From Lucinisca nassula (Eukaryota; Mollusca; Bivalvia; Lucinida; Lucinidae), in assembly GCA_963580285.1 (NCBI GenBank), contig OY757023.1:130604027-130668026 (forward strand): a stretch of 64,000 bases of DNA, in the 5' to 3' direction. A program made the translations under genes and the position numbers. A model generated the notes under the pieces. That model worked only from the letters and a program-made list of their open reading frames with translations, had not been told where the DNA came from and did no database searches. Position 1 is the stretch's first letter. The number at the start of each line of letters is the position of its first letter. Below, piece after piece: positions 50,428 to 60,769 of the stretch.

Positions 50428-50732
50428 TAAGGATCAATTTTATTGTTGTTCATGATTCCGTCCATAGTGTAAGATTTTTTTATCTAATATGGTTTTTCAA
50501 AGATAATGAACTAGACTCCCAGCAAGCACATGATGTAATTGTGACGTCACAGCAACCTCTGTGCTATCTCATGACATTCATGCAAAGTCACATCAACGTC
50601 GGTGCAATGTGACGTTGCACCGACGTTGATTTGATGTTGTTCTAGCAACATGTGCCTGCTGGGTTGTAAGCATTATGATCAATTTTATTGTTGTTCATGA
50701 TTCCGTCCATAGTGTTAGATATTTTTTATCTC
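50428..50732. repeat. ~60-bp direct repeats flanking a MITE
   Basis: TTTATTGTTGTTCATGATTC and CCGTCCATAGTG occur at 50428-50490 and again at 50670-50732, on either side of the MITE at 50518-50664. Confidence 0.8.
50518..50664. mobile_element. MITE with CCCAGCAAGCACA ends
   Basis: Inverted ends CCCAGCAAGCACATG and CATGTGCCTGCTGGG. Internal palindrome CAACGTCGGTGCAA...TTGCACCGACGTTG. 147 bp. Confidence 0.8.
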
Positions 50733-50883
50733 TTTTTCTACTGTTATACACAATATATCCTTGAATGTTTTATATCACTGTATTCTCTGTAATTAATAAG
50801 TTCACGCCCAGTGTAGCTAGAGCTACTGGATGATCACAATAATACATAATTTATTACCTTTTCTGACATACACCACAATGTCT

Positions 50884-50945
50884 TTATAATAAGTAAGTAA
50901 GTAAGTAAAGTCTTTATTTAACGAGGTTGACAACATTTAGCAGAT
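50884..50945 (-). repeat. Retroelement 3' tail with (GTAA)n
   Basis: AAGTAAGTAAGTAAGTAAAG followed by CTTTATTTAACGAGGTTGAC: a short tandem 3' end typical of LINE/SINE tails, reading on the minus strand. Confidence 0.5.
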
Positions 50946-51029
50946 AAGCTAATCTTCCATGAGGCCCTCAATGCTGTATATACAAACAAATATGCACAAA
51001 TATAAGGAAAAACAATCAAGATTTGAAAA

Positions 51030-51240
51030 ACACGGTTTTGGATATAACATGGTTTTGGATATAAGACATTTAAAGATGGATCCCAGATTCTTTTAGATTG
51101 TAGAGAAAAATGGCCATAATTGGTCATTTTTCTATAAAATCTAAACATTTTTGTCTGGGTATAACACGGTTGTTTAACTTATATTGTTTTTGCTTTGGTT
51201 CCCAACAATAGTGTTATGAAAAGGTTGTGGTGTATAGACA
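51030..51240. mobile_element. TIR-type MITE (GATATAACA family)
   Basis: GGTTTTGGATATAACATGG, CATTTTTGTCTGGGTATAAC and GTTATGAAAAGGTTGTGGTG match 40381-40800 without the SINE. Confidence 0.6.
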
Positions 51241-51289
51241 CAAGTTTCTGCTTTGTATACACTAAACATCAGGTTAATAAATGAATCTC

Positions 51290-51442
51290 TTTAAAGAAAA
51301 CCCCTCTACAACCCACATTATACAGAGAAAAGTGGGGTTTATGGGGGGTATTCATTATTTTTACTCAGAAATATAGATGTTGGTACTCGTTAGAACCGCC
51401 TCATTTATGGGGATGTTCATTTCACGGACCTGTTCACGTGTG
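51290..51442. mobile_element. F1b MITE, interrupted by a SINE
   Basis: ACAGAGAAAAGTGGGGTTTA and GAACCGCCTCATTTATGG, right end ACGGACCTGTTCACGTG at 51414-51430; the SINE follows and CCTGTTCACGTGATGACGAC is repeated at 51779, a likely target duplication. Confidence 0.65.
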
Positions 51443-51778
51443 TGTGTGTGTGTGAATTCGGGTTTAACGTCGCTTTCAACAATTTTTCAGTCATATCACG
51501 ACGGTGTCTGGTTGCGACAGGGAGCTCAATGCTCACGTTTATAGTGCTGCCTCACTGAAGTATCATGTCCCAGACACATTACATGATACCACACCCAGTC
51601 ACATTATCCTGACACTGGGTCGACCAGTCCTAGCTCTACCCTGTAAATCTGAGTGCCAAGTGAGGAGCAGCTAGTACCATTTTTAACGACTTTGGTATGT
51701 CGCGGCCCGGGATTGAACCCGAGACCTCCCGTTCCCCGGAGCGGACACTCTACCAACTGAGCTATCAGGGCCGGTATA
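51443..51778 (-). mobile_element. tRNA-derived SINE, family S4
   Basis: Minus-strand head GCCCTGATAGCTCAGTTGGT (A box) and CGGGTTCAATCCCGGGCC (B box), body with GTCGACCCAGTGTCAGGATA, tail AACCCGAATTCACACACACA. The CCTGTTCACGTG flanks on both sides look like a target-site duplication. Confidence 0.85.
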
Positions 51779-52124
51779 ACCTGTTCACGTGATGACGACC
51801 TGTTTAGGCATATTGTGCTATAGTTACAGTGAGAACAGTATCTGTTTTGGTTTTTTATTAGTCATTGTGCATGATACAATCCAATTTTGAAGCTGTGATT
51901 TTAAGATTGATACATACAGTGTGAATATTTATTGTTATGAATCTTGTATCTATTTATTGTTTTCAATTCATTTCTATAATTGTATGATTGTATATTTTCA
52001 GATTATGCATTTATACCATTTTACTTTGAATCTCAAACTACAGCAATTAATTTTTGTAAATCATTTATTTGATATACCATAATTACCTTTAATATGCGCC
52101 ACAGGCCAATGACAAACCTAACAT

Positions 52125-52405
52125 CTTGCAAACACGCCTATATAATTTTGACTCCCTTGAACCCCCACTTTTATATAGTAAAACTGGGGTTTCCGGGGAT
52201 ATACCTTATTTTTCTTATTTCTGCTCTAAAATGTAGATTGGGGGTACTCGTTAGAACTGCCTCGATGAGGCGGTTCTAAAGAGTACCCACAATCTATATT
52301 TTGAGCAGAAATAAGAAAAATATCGTAATTTTTCATCTTAAAATCTTCATTTTTTAGGCAATGAAGGTGGCAATGTATTTGTATAGGCGTGTTTTCGTAA
52401 TGACT
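52125..52405. mobile_element. MITE family F1, reverse orientation
   Basis: Left CAAACACGCCTATATAATTT, right TATAGGCGTGTTTTCGTAATG, centre GAACTGCCTCGATGAGGCGGTTC. Confidence 0.8.
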
Positions 52406-52481
52406 AGAACTGAGGTGTCTGAATGTTTAGGGTAAATGTGGAATAATTATTGATTAACAAACTCATAAGTGGTTAACAGGT

Positions 52482-52680
52482 TAACCCATATATGCCTAGC
52501 GGCCCTTTTCTGGGGCATTGGCAAACAGTGCAGACCCCTATCAGAGTCCGCAGAATGAGGAAACTGATCTGGGCTGCATGGTTTGCATCAAGAACAATCA
52601 TTTTTGTAAAAAATGCCACAAACAAAAACACCTGACACTGCTATAATTGGAAATGGACTACTCCAACCTTACTAAGTGGA
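52482..52680. mobile_element. MITE family F3, degenerate
   Basis: TTAACCCATATATGCCTAGC end and GGCAAACAGTGCAGACCC...CTGATC centre. Confidence 0.55.
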
Positions 52681-52738
52681 AGATTCTATTGTCATATATA
52701 GGTTAACTGCTGTAGCAAGTGCTATGTCAATTTTACAT

Positions 52739-53082
52739 TACGCAAACACGCCTATACAAATACATTGCCACCTTTATAGCCGAAAAAATGAAAATTTTAG
52801 GATGAAAACCTGTAATATTTTTCTTATTTCTGCTCAAAATATAGATTGTAGGCACTCGTTAGAACCGCCTCACCGAGGCGGTTCTAACGAGTGCCCACAA
52901 TCTATATTTTAGAGCAGAAATAAGAAAAATAACGCCGATGAGGCGGTTCTAACGAGTGCCCACAATCTATATTTTAGAGCAGAAATAAGAAAAATAACGT
53001 ATATCCCCGGAAACCCCAGTTTTACTATATAAAAGTGGGGTTCCAGGGGGTCAAAATTATATAGGCGTGTTTTCGTGATGAT
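52739..53082. mobile_element. MITE family F1 with duplicated right arm
   Basis: Ends ACGCAAACACGCCTATACAA and TATAGGCGTGTTTTCGTGATG. The centre GAACCGCCTCACCGAGGCGGTTC is perfect, and the right arm (GCGGTTCTAACGAGTGCCCA onward, ~65 bp) is repeated at 52935-52998. Confidence 0.85.
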
Positions 53083-53229
53083 TTTGCTGAAATGTGACTA
53101 GCCAGGCCCAGTTAAAATATCTTGTTATATAGATTTGCTCCTGTTGTGCAATGTTTGGATGTAAATTTGAGACATTCATTTTACTTATATTGCTAGAAAG
53201 CAAAATGTAAACAAGATGACATGCACTTT

Positions 53230-53450
53230 AAAACAGTGTTTTTGAGGTAATTGGGCTTTACTGACCTTTCAGTATTATTTCACTTATATTGATTCAATCA
53301 TTTATCAAAGGTTGGCATAAACAAAAGTGCCATAAGAAAAACTATCTGATCTTCTTGAGAATGTGGTGTCACATACATTACCTAAATTAGGCTTTAAAGC
53401 AATGCAATGAAAGACAGAGCTCTTAGCAACTATGCCACAGAATTTCATTT
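53230..53450 (-). mobile_element. tRNA-derived SINE, family S6, degenerate
   Basis: Aligns with 62850-63078 (CATTTATCAAAGGTTGGC, AGAGCTCTTAGCAACTATGCC). Confidence 0.55.
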
Positions 53451-53499
53451 AAACAATGTTTAGACCTATTATGACTTTTTTTTTTTTTTTGCTAATGCA

Positions 53500-53765
53500 T
53501 ACCAAGCTTATTGCTTTTTAATGCATATCCTACTGATCAGGACATCACCTACCATTGAAAACAGTATAGATCCAAATCAGATTGTCATCTGATCAGGATC
53601 TACATGCTTTGTCATTCAGATAGTGAATTTGAAACTTTAGAATACAATACCCAGTTATGTCAAGAAATTTGATTAGTTCATAGTCGGACATGGATGGGGC
53701 AAAATTATTAGGAGAATAAGAGCAAGTCCTCAAGGTGTCCAAAATGTTAGGATTTTTAAGATTTT
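53500..53765. mobile_element. MITE family F2, degenerate, with R4 inserted
   Basis: AGTATAGATCCAAATCAGAT and TGATCAGGATCTACATGC arms; the right F2 end is lost. R4 (minus) follows at 53763-53930. Confidence 0.5.
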
Positions 53766-53930
53766 GTTTGTTTGTTTGATTTGAGGTTTAACGTCCCGGT
53801 CAACACTGTAAAGGTCATTTTGGAGACGTTGCTTCCAATTTTGTTGGACTTTTACCTGACATTGAGATGAAATGACATCTCAAGCCCTGTGGCCCAATGA
53901 AACCAATAGGGTTTATTAGCATGGTAGATT
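53763..53930 (-). mobile_element. SINE-like repeat R4, partial
   Basis: TTTGAGGTTTAACGTCCCGG and GAGACGTTGCTTCCAATTTT; truncated at its 5' (right) end. Confidence 0.65.
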
Positions 53931-54336
53931 TTTATGGTACAAATTAAGTACTATATATAGAGAATCTTATAGAGTGGTCATTTCATATCAAATTTATAAA
54001 ACAAGCATCTGGTGAGTTTATAAATTCATAAATTTCAGTTGAAATGACCACGAGTGTAAGATTTAGTTTAATGTTTTAAATAACATTTTATTGTCAAAGA
54101 AATTCAAAACAATTCTATTAAGTAAAAAAGGGGTTCTCGGGGACAGCTGCATAATGTTACACTCCAGAATCCATTTGTTTTTGCACATGTGGTCATATGA
54201 TTTTTATAAAATGGTGTAATCCACAAGATAAAATTGAAGTTATATGATATGATATCTAATATATATGTGAAAACTCTGACGGATATTCCTGTGCACATCA
54301 CAAAAACAGGCTTATATAATTTTGACCTCCTTAAAT

Positions 54337-54471
54337 ATGTTCTATGAAAGGGTTATCCTTTGGAAGCAAAGAATACACCACTGAACTGATAAATATGGAG
54401 TGTGCATGTTTTCTGGGCCAGACTAGCTAGTTTCGGCCAATTAGGCCTCATCAGTGACCCTCAGATATCTT
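54337..54471 (-). repeat. Hammerhead-unit insertion in a MITE
   Basis: AAATATGTTCTATGAAAGGG, CTTTGGAAGCAAAGAATACA and the ribozyme lie exactly between two adjacent parts of an F1 MITE, showing mobility of the unit. Confidence 0.7.
54415..54460 (-). ncRNA. Hammerhead ribozyme, intact core (type I, short stem III)
   Basis: 46 nt on the minus strand: stem I GGGTCA/TGGCCC (6 bp with one G-U), CTGATGA, stem II GGCC/GGCC with loop TAATT, GAAA, stem III of 3 bp (ACT/AGT, loop AGCT), and the cleavage triplet GTC at 54423-54421. All core residues are present. The very short stem III is the form known from Penelope-like elements. Predicted cleavage is between 54421 and 54420. Confidence 0.85.
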
Positions 54472-54728
54472 CGAAACCCCACTTCCATATAGTAAGGCTG
54501 GGGTTTACAGGGGTATACATCATTTTTTGTTTTCTTATTTCTGTTCAAAAACATAGATTTTGGGTACTCGTTAGAACCTCGATGTGGCAGTTTTAACAAG
54601 TACCCACAGTCTATACGTTGAGCAGAAATATGAAAAAAAAAAAATAAGTATTTTTATCAGAAAAATTTTCACTTTCTTTAACGATAAAATTTTCAGTACA
54701 TTGGTATAGGCTTGTGTATTCTTTGCTT

Positions 54729-55020
54729 TCAAAGGGTCCATCACGAAAACACGCCTATATAATTTTGACCCCCTCGAACCCCACTTTTATATAGAAAAAC
54801 TGGGGTTCGCAAGGGTAAACCTTATTTTTCTTATTTCTGCACTAAGATATAGAATGTGGGTACTCGTTAGAACGTCCTCAATGAGGCGGTTCTAACGAAT
54901 ACCCACAATCTATATTTTGAGCAGAAATAAGAAAAATATCACATTTTTTCATCTGAAAATTTTCATTTTTTTCGGCGATAAATGTGTCAATGTATTTGTA
55001 TAGGCCTGTTTTCGTAATGC
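54729..55020. mobile_element. MITE family F1
   Basis: Ends CATCACGAAAACACGCCTAT and ATAGGCCTGTTTTCGTAATG, centre AGAACGTCCTCAATGAGGCGGTTCT. Confidence 0.85.
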
Positions 55021-55384
55021 TAACAATTGTTTTTGTAATGATCTACAGCTAAGAAGAATGGATACACCGGACACATTTTACACCCTACAATGGATTTCCA
55101 GTTTAACTTTCTTATGAGCCCCGCCAAGCGAATTTGTGTCTTCGAGCATTCCGTCATGACAAATTTTAACTGCGCATACCCAGCCATTCAGAGGGGCAAG
55201 GGATATGGCTTTCTGTCTGAAGATTCCGCTAGATGCACTGCATGTATGAGCGAGCAGCGCAGGTTCTGGCGAGACTGCGCAGGCTCGCCTGAACCTTCGG
55301 TGCTCGCATAGGCGATAAGTACCAAAATCGCTTGACGGGGCCCTTATAAAGTCAGATCCTTTGTAGAAGGGGTTAACTTGCACC
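55021..55384. other. Unassigned sequence
   Basis: Contains a partially palindromic GCGCAGGTTCTGGCGAGACT...GCCTGAACC segment at 55256-55293 that could be a MITE core. Minus and plus open frames here are mirror images of that palindrome. Confidence 0.4.
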
Positions 55385-55640
55385 TAGAAGGGGTCTACTC
55401 TGAAAGAGAAGAATATACTCCTTAGGAGCAAACTCTTGGCCTACACTGAAAGGACAGAAGCAAATTCCTTGTCTCCTCTGAAAGGAAAGAATACATTCCT
55501 TAGGAGCAAATTCTTCGCAAGCACTGAAAGGACAAGCAAATTCTTGGTTTACTCTGAAAGGAGAGACTTTTCTCCTTCGGGGCAATTCTACTCTGAAAGG
55601 AAAGGATTTACGCCTTAGAAGCAAATTCTTTCCTGTCAGA
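55385..55640. repeat. Minisatellite of ~50-bp units
   Basis: Five or so units with CTCTGAAAGGAAAGAAT and TTAGGAGCAAATTCTT, imperfect. It can be read open in several frames, so ORFs here are artefacts. Confidence 0.75.
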
Positions 55641-56160
55641 ATAGCCAAAGTAGACCAATGTAGAGCATTGAGGGTAAACCCCAGTAGACAAGGGATACAA
55701 AAATAGTTTTCATACAGTTGGCTCCCTTCATATTTAACCATTGCTATTGAAAGATCGATATATTGAAGTGTTGATAAGTATCAGTGATTCGATTCATCAG
55801 CCTCTTCATAAGTCCACAAAATGTGCACTAACAAACTATGTATTGTTGTCGAAATTGAAAAATCTGAAACAGAACTCAGATCCTGATATGAATGTTACCA
55901 GTCTGTCATTTTTTCAAGTCTGTAAAAAGTTTATAAAATCCACTTCATTTAGAGTAAGGTGGTTTTTCTTTAAGGCTATGTGTTATGTTCCATATTTGTG
56001 CTTGAATACATTGCGTGTGGGTACTCATTTTAACTGCCTCAGTGAAGACCAGTTTGTGATGTTCATGGTGGCAAACTCTCCTAATGGGCCTAATGTTAGT
56101 TTAATGAACACAGGCTGCCTTGCATAACATTTGTAACATCTCATGTTGTTTGGTTGTATG
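55641..56160 (+). other. Unassigned region with a 129-codon open frame
   Basis: Plus frame 55741-56127 encodes an unrecognised sequence with no domain, signal or neighbour support. I cannot call it a gene. Confidence 0.3.
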
Positions 56161-56174
56161 GTGCTTTCAAGATA

Positions 56175-56330
56175 TTTACACTTATACTATCAGAGATGAA
56201 CAAAAAAGAAGCCACAGAAAACCCATCCACCACTTGCAGTGCAGGATTTGGTATCTCATCAAGACTTGATCCCACAGTGTGGAAGAGGAGACAGGGTTCT
56301 TAACCACTAGACCATGCAGGCCTGTCATGT
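56175..56330 (-). mobile_element. tRNA-derived SINE, family S6, 5' part
   Basis: The minus-strand head is CAGGCCTGCATGGTCTAGTG with GTTAAGAACC; resembles the copy at 62850-63078. Confidence 0.5.
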
Positions 56331-57071
56331 CTCATGTGTTTTTGTAAATAGACAATAAACAGTTTATTTTTGTATCTAATAGACGAACCAGCTGGCTGGG
56401 TTAATTTATTTGAATTTTTAATTGTCAGAGTTAATCAAAATATTGCTAACTTTAATGCATTTTTTGTAGTGATTTCTTTTTAATAAATAAAAGGATACAC
56501 ATTTGTTGTTGAAGTCTATTGCTATAAGGCCTAAAACTCAGCAGAGATCCCGCTAGCCCGACTGACACTGACTTTTGTGCTGACCCTGCAATTTTACGAG
56601 GACTGTTCAAATATGAATGCAAGTAGAACGTTTTCTCATGCACTAATGCAAAAATCACCTGCAAATATCACAGCGAAGAAAAACATTTTACCTATACATT
56701 GATACCATACCTGTTAAAATCCATACACTTTAGCAATGTATATGGTTCGATAAACACTCTTGTATACTAATACAAAACATGGTTGGAAGAAGGTCAGAGT
56801 ACGCTGTTGAAATACGGTCCTATATTAAGAATCGTTGTATAGGAGCTTTTTTCGTGACGTACTTCCGGTTCTAAAAAATAGAACGGGAAAAGCCCTGGCC
56901 GTCATCTGTCGTATTGCTTTAAAGGCAGTGGGACAGATAAAGTGTAAATTACAGAGTAAAACAGTGGAATTATTTTAAACTTTTGGGGAATTCTAATGCA
57001 AGATAATGGGAGAAACACCGATATGCTGCCAGATGTGAATTCGCATTACGGAAATGATATATTGTACATAC

Positions 57072-57072
<1 letters not shown>

Positions 57073-57111
<39 letters not shown>
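57073..57111 (+). repeat. (CT)n microsatellite
   Basis: About 19 CT units. Confidence 0.95.
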
Positions 57112-57114
<3 letters not shown>

Positions 57115-57493
57115 GCAGCAACAATTAGCGAGCGCAGGCAAATGTAAATTACAGTCTGTCGTTAAATGACGCTATGTCAACCGACATGTAGCGTGTCAAC
57201 AACGTCGTGTCTACATCAAACCAACTTCAAGCGATGCATTGAATTTGACATTGCAAAGTCGATGAAACTCAGAACGTTTCGGTGGCGATAATACGACGTT
57301 GCTTAATAAAATGTCATTTGCCCAGTACTCGGACCCAAGACTCAGTGGGATTGGAACACTAAATTCAAAACAAACGTAGAACACCCTTTCAGAGCATAAG
57401 AATGTTAAACACTCCTTCGCAAGTGCAAGATTTTACAATAAAATCTGGTAGATTTGTAGATTGGTTCAACCTGCCCAGCCCTTAGGTCTACAT

Positions 57494-57719
57494 TAACCCA
57501 TTTGGTACCGGAAACCGCAAAAGGGATAAGTGACATTCAGTTAAGGCCCAGATCAGACGCCTCAGAACGCGGCGTCTAATCAGGGCCTACACTGTTTGCA
57601 AAAAGTTCGGTCATTTTCCAAATAAATTTTGAAGAAAACACAACCTGACACCCCTAAATTTTGAAAATAACTCCTGCTATATCTAAGGAGGAAGATTCCA
57701 TTTGGTACAAAAAGGGTTA
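57494..57719. mobile_element. MITE family F3
   Basis: Ends TTAACCCATTTGGTACCGG and TTTGGTACAAAAAGGGTTA; centre CCCAGATCAGACGCCTCAGA...CTGTTTGC. It sits inside the mariner. Confidence 0.8.
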
Positions 57720-57739
57720 TGGGCTTCTTGGATATAGGG

Positions 57740-57983
57740 ATCAGTCAAACCATCTCAATGGTCACGTACCATTGAAGTGAGTTGGATTGGTTGTCGACGG
57801 CATGACGTCGAGCCAACGTTTACTCGACGCCCGTCTGTAAGTCCACTCATTGTTTTCTTTTTTTTCGACTGTCAGTATGTTTATTTGTCTGTCTAACAGT
57901 CCGTCCGTTCGTCTGTTAGTCAGTCATTCAGTCAGTCGGTCTGTGTGTCGTCTGTCTGTCTACTGTCAGTTTGTCAGTCAAAC

Positions 57984-58016
<33 letters not shown>

Positions 58017-58140
58017 ATGCCAACGGTCATGTGACAATGAAGTGAGTTGGAGTTGGTGCTGACGGCATGACGTCGAACCAACATTGACTCAACGCCCCTC
58101 CGTCAGTCAACTCATTAGTTCATTTCGACTGTCAGTATGG
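57740..58140 (+). repeat. Simple repeats and a local duplication
   Basis: GTCTGTC/GTCAGTC-rich tract at 57885-57980, (CT)n at 57983-58017, and a ~95-bp direct duplication: TGAAGTGAGTTGGA...GACGGCATGACGTCGA at 57773-57850 and 58038-58110. Confidence 0.8.
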
Positions 58141-58171
58141 ATATTTATATTGCACATGTAGACAGATCTTT

Positions 58172-58172
58172 G

Positions 58173-58207
<35 letters not shown>

Positions 58208-58236
58208 GGATAGATGGATGGATGGATGGATGGATG

Positions 58237-58323
<87 letters not shown>
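58172..58323 (+). repeat. (GATA)n/(GATG)n microsatellite
   Basis: GATA units with an internal GATG block, about 150 bp. On the minus strand it translates as a YLSI repeat, an artefact. Confidence 0.95.
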
Positions 58324-58327
<4 letters not shown>

Positions 58328-58709
58328 AAACGAAAGTTACCTAAAAACTTATTTTGTGAATAACGGTATCTCAAGCCATTGACATGGGTCATTCACGAAA
58401 AGATTTTCGTCAATTAAAAACGGATTTAGGATAAATGAATATCGGTAATGAAAGTAAAATATCATTCTTTCCTTCTCGAGGCATTACTTCAATGAAAACG
58501 GGTATATTTTCTCTCAAAATGTCTGAATATTGTTAGCATTTCAAGTTCCGCCAATACATTTGAATAGCGATGGCCGTTTCAATTGACGGCTAGTACTTTG
58601 CGCATGCGCAAGAATGACGTCATAAACGGAATTCTTAAAACCTCCTATTCTTGGTATACGGTGCAAAGACATTTTTGATGAAAAATGTTCGGTTTATGGG
58701 CATAATGAA

Positions 58710-59230
58710 ATGTCTTTTCCGACAGTTTTTCGTTGGTGTAAGACATTCAGCTGTAATCTAGGCTCAACAGAAGATGCACCACATGATCGTCGGCCGAAAA
58801 GAGCAACATCTAACAAGATGGTTGCTAGAGTGAAAGAAATAGTTGCTACCGATACACGATACACCACTAGGTTTTACAAGAATAAAGTTCTTCGAAAATT
58901 GAAGAAATATTTCAAAGAACAAAGACCCGCAACTGGTTTGGCCAATGACAGATTGCTACATGACAATGCATCATCGCACAAGGCGTTCATTGTGCAAGAC
59001 TATCTGAAGCTGGAATAGGTTGTTGAACTCCCTCACCCCCCGTATTCCCCTGACCTTGCCCCGTGTGACTTTGTTTTGTTCCCGCGGCGGAAAATTACCT
59101 TTCTGGTCGAAATTTTGTACAGCGCAAACACCTTGGTTCTGCAATATTCCAGTGCCTTCATAGTATACCTCGAAAAGACTACCAAAATGCATTCAATGAT
59201 TGGATCAGAAGACTGAAAGTTTGTATATCT
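58710..59230 (+). pseudogene. Mariner transposase remnant
   Basis: MSFPTVFRWCKTFSCNLGST and DRRPKRATSNKMVARVKEIV are the second half of the paired DNA-binding domain. About half of the catalytic domain (including the first Asp) is missing after TRF. The frame then resumes with RLLHDNASSHKAF, stops at 59016-59018, and continues in pieces with LPHPPYSPDLAPCDFVLFP, the second and third Asp blocks of the D,D34D core. The deletion and stops make it inactive. Confidence 0.85.
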
Positions 59231-59335
59231 GTTAAAGAGGAATACTTTGAGGGGACAAAATAAATTTTTCATCGAAATCTATCACGGAATCATTTTTATG
59301 TGCTTAGTTGCATTCATATTTGAACAGTCCTCGTA

Positions 59336-59700
59336 TGGCGAGCCAGAAAGTCGATTTTCTTACCTACCCATCTTAATATTTTCTAGCAATAAAATAAAAA
59401 GTTGCCAAACAATAAAACGTTTTTGCGACTTACCAACCCTAACGCTCTTTTGGCATGTTAGCAAAAACACAGCTATGTTTTATGACCTAATTGTTCATCA
59501 AATAACTTGCGTCCCAAGCAGTGTTGTACAGGTGTTTGGGTCAATTGTTTACCAGTCGACCCAATGTCATAAGAGCAGCAAGCTTTTCAATGCTGAAGTC
59601 TGCATGACTATCACTGACTTGTCAGAAAACCAGGTAATTGTTATTAAAAAAAAATAGCCACGCTAGTCTTATTGATGCGTAAGAGGGTTATCAATAGAAT
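59336..59700. other. Unassigned sequence after the mariner
   Basis: A plus-strand open frame (59247-59657) begins in the transposon end and shows no domain. Confidence 0.35.
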
Positions 59701-59707
59701 CTAGACT

Positions 59708-59985
59708 CCGGCCCCGATAGCTCAGTGGTAGAGCATCCGCTTCGGGAATGGGAGGTCGCGGGTTCGATCCCCGGCTGCGCCATACAAAAGGTGTGAAAAA
59801 TGGTACTAGGCGCTCCCTTGGAAGAAGCTTGCATAATCAGGGGTAGTCACAGGAAGTTAATGAAGACAGTTAAATATTTAATAAAGGATACTTTGTTTGT
59901 CGCAATAAAAGCTCTACAGAGCTTATGTTATTTGTTTTGGATATTCGACGTGAAATAAAGCTCATTTATCTTTATCTTATCTAGA
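59708..59985 (+). mobile_element. tRNA-derived SINE, family S3
   Basis: CCCCGATAGCTCAGTGGTAG (A box), GGGTTCGATCCCCGGCTG (B box), body GTCGCAATAAAAGCTCTACA, TTTATCTTTATC tail. Same as 7705-7955. Confidence 0.85.
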
Positions 59986-60317
59986 CTGGAATCCTTGGTT
60001 GGGCTTGGCAAACAGTGAAAACCCAGATCAGACGCAATCTGATCTTGGTCTACACTTTTGGCTTAAAAATTGGAAGTTGAGGGTTAAATGAAACAGTTTA
60101 AGTCACAGCCCAGGACTATTCCCAGCCTACACTCCAAAGACAATCAACCCACCAGTACACCCAGTGTTTTGATTGTCCCCTGACATTAGTCAAAGGGAAC
60201 TATGGTAATGGGTTCTTCCATAGGTCCATAGACACAGTCTTGTCTCCGCATCTCCTCCTACAGTTTTCACGGGTTTTTAATGAAACTTTTCCGGTATTGT
60301 TCCCATGATCTGATTTT
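59986..60317. other. Half F3 MITE and unassigned sequence
   Basis: GGCAAACAGTGAAAACCCAG...CTTGGTCTACAC (59999-60062) is an F3 centre; the rest is unassigned. Confidence 0.45.
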
Positions 60318-60618
60318 TGTTTTGTTTATATTGGAGTTTTACAGCCCAGTCAACACTATGTAGGTCATTTTTGAGCAGGTCAGTTTACCTATCTACACTT
60401 TTCACGGGCAGGCTTATACATAAGGGATTAACCAGTACAGTGCACATTCTTTCGCCAGAAACTGACAACTGTCCTTGAATCAGTGGAAGGGTGAGAATGA
60501 CCGTAGAAAAGAAGAATGATCAACCTCCACAAAGGTATGTTGCCCACACCGGTAGGTATAGAACCTGCGTCCTGATCACCAGTCAGACGCGCATCCAACA
60601 GCTACCGAGGCCGGCTCC
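60318..60618 (-). mobile_element. tRNA-derived SINE, family S2
   Basis: Minus-strand head GCCGGCCTCGGTAGCTGTTG, body matching 6425-6716, tail CTCCAATATAAACAAAAC. Confidence 0.8.
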
Positions 60619-60769
60619 CATGACCTAAAGATATGTTTTTGCAAAAAAGGCCTGGAGACGTTTATCATATAACCAACATGGCATGGCAAAATAAGTACGT
60701 TTTCAATGAAGACGTTTGTTTGATATCCAACGGCGTTCCTGGTCAACGCCTGTTAAGTTTGGCGATGAC

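Larger units (their letters stand above)
54300..54722. mobile_element. F1 MITE carrying an inserted hammerhead unit
   Basis: Left end AAAACAGGCTTATATAATTT; resumes after the insert with CGAAACCCCACTTCCATATA, then the centre near 54570 and the ATAGGCTTGTGTATTC end. Confidence 0.7.
56597..59333 (+). mobile_element. Mariner-type DNA transposon, internally rearranged
   Basis: Perfect 26-bp terminal inverted repeats (beginning CGAGGACTGTTCAAATATGA) flanked by TA on both sides (56595-56596, 59334-59335), the mariner target duplication. At 2.74 kb it is about twice the usual 1.3 kb. The extra length includes an F3 MITE (57494-57719), several microsatellites and unassigned DNA. The transposase remnant is at 58710-59230. 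Confidence 0.85.

Noticed and set aside
55741..56127. 128-residue protein gene
   Set aside because: No domain, no splice or promoter support, and it lies in repeat-rich DNA; cannot be told from chance.
58132..58392. 86-codon frame of IYLS repeats
   Set aside because: Translation of a (GATA)n microsatellite.
59708..59782. Functional tRNA gene (also 7705-7780)
   Set aside because: A and B boxes are good, but both copies share a long non-tRNA body and TTTATC tail and the anticodon arm does not pair well; these are SINE heads.
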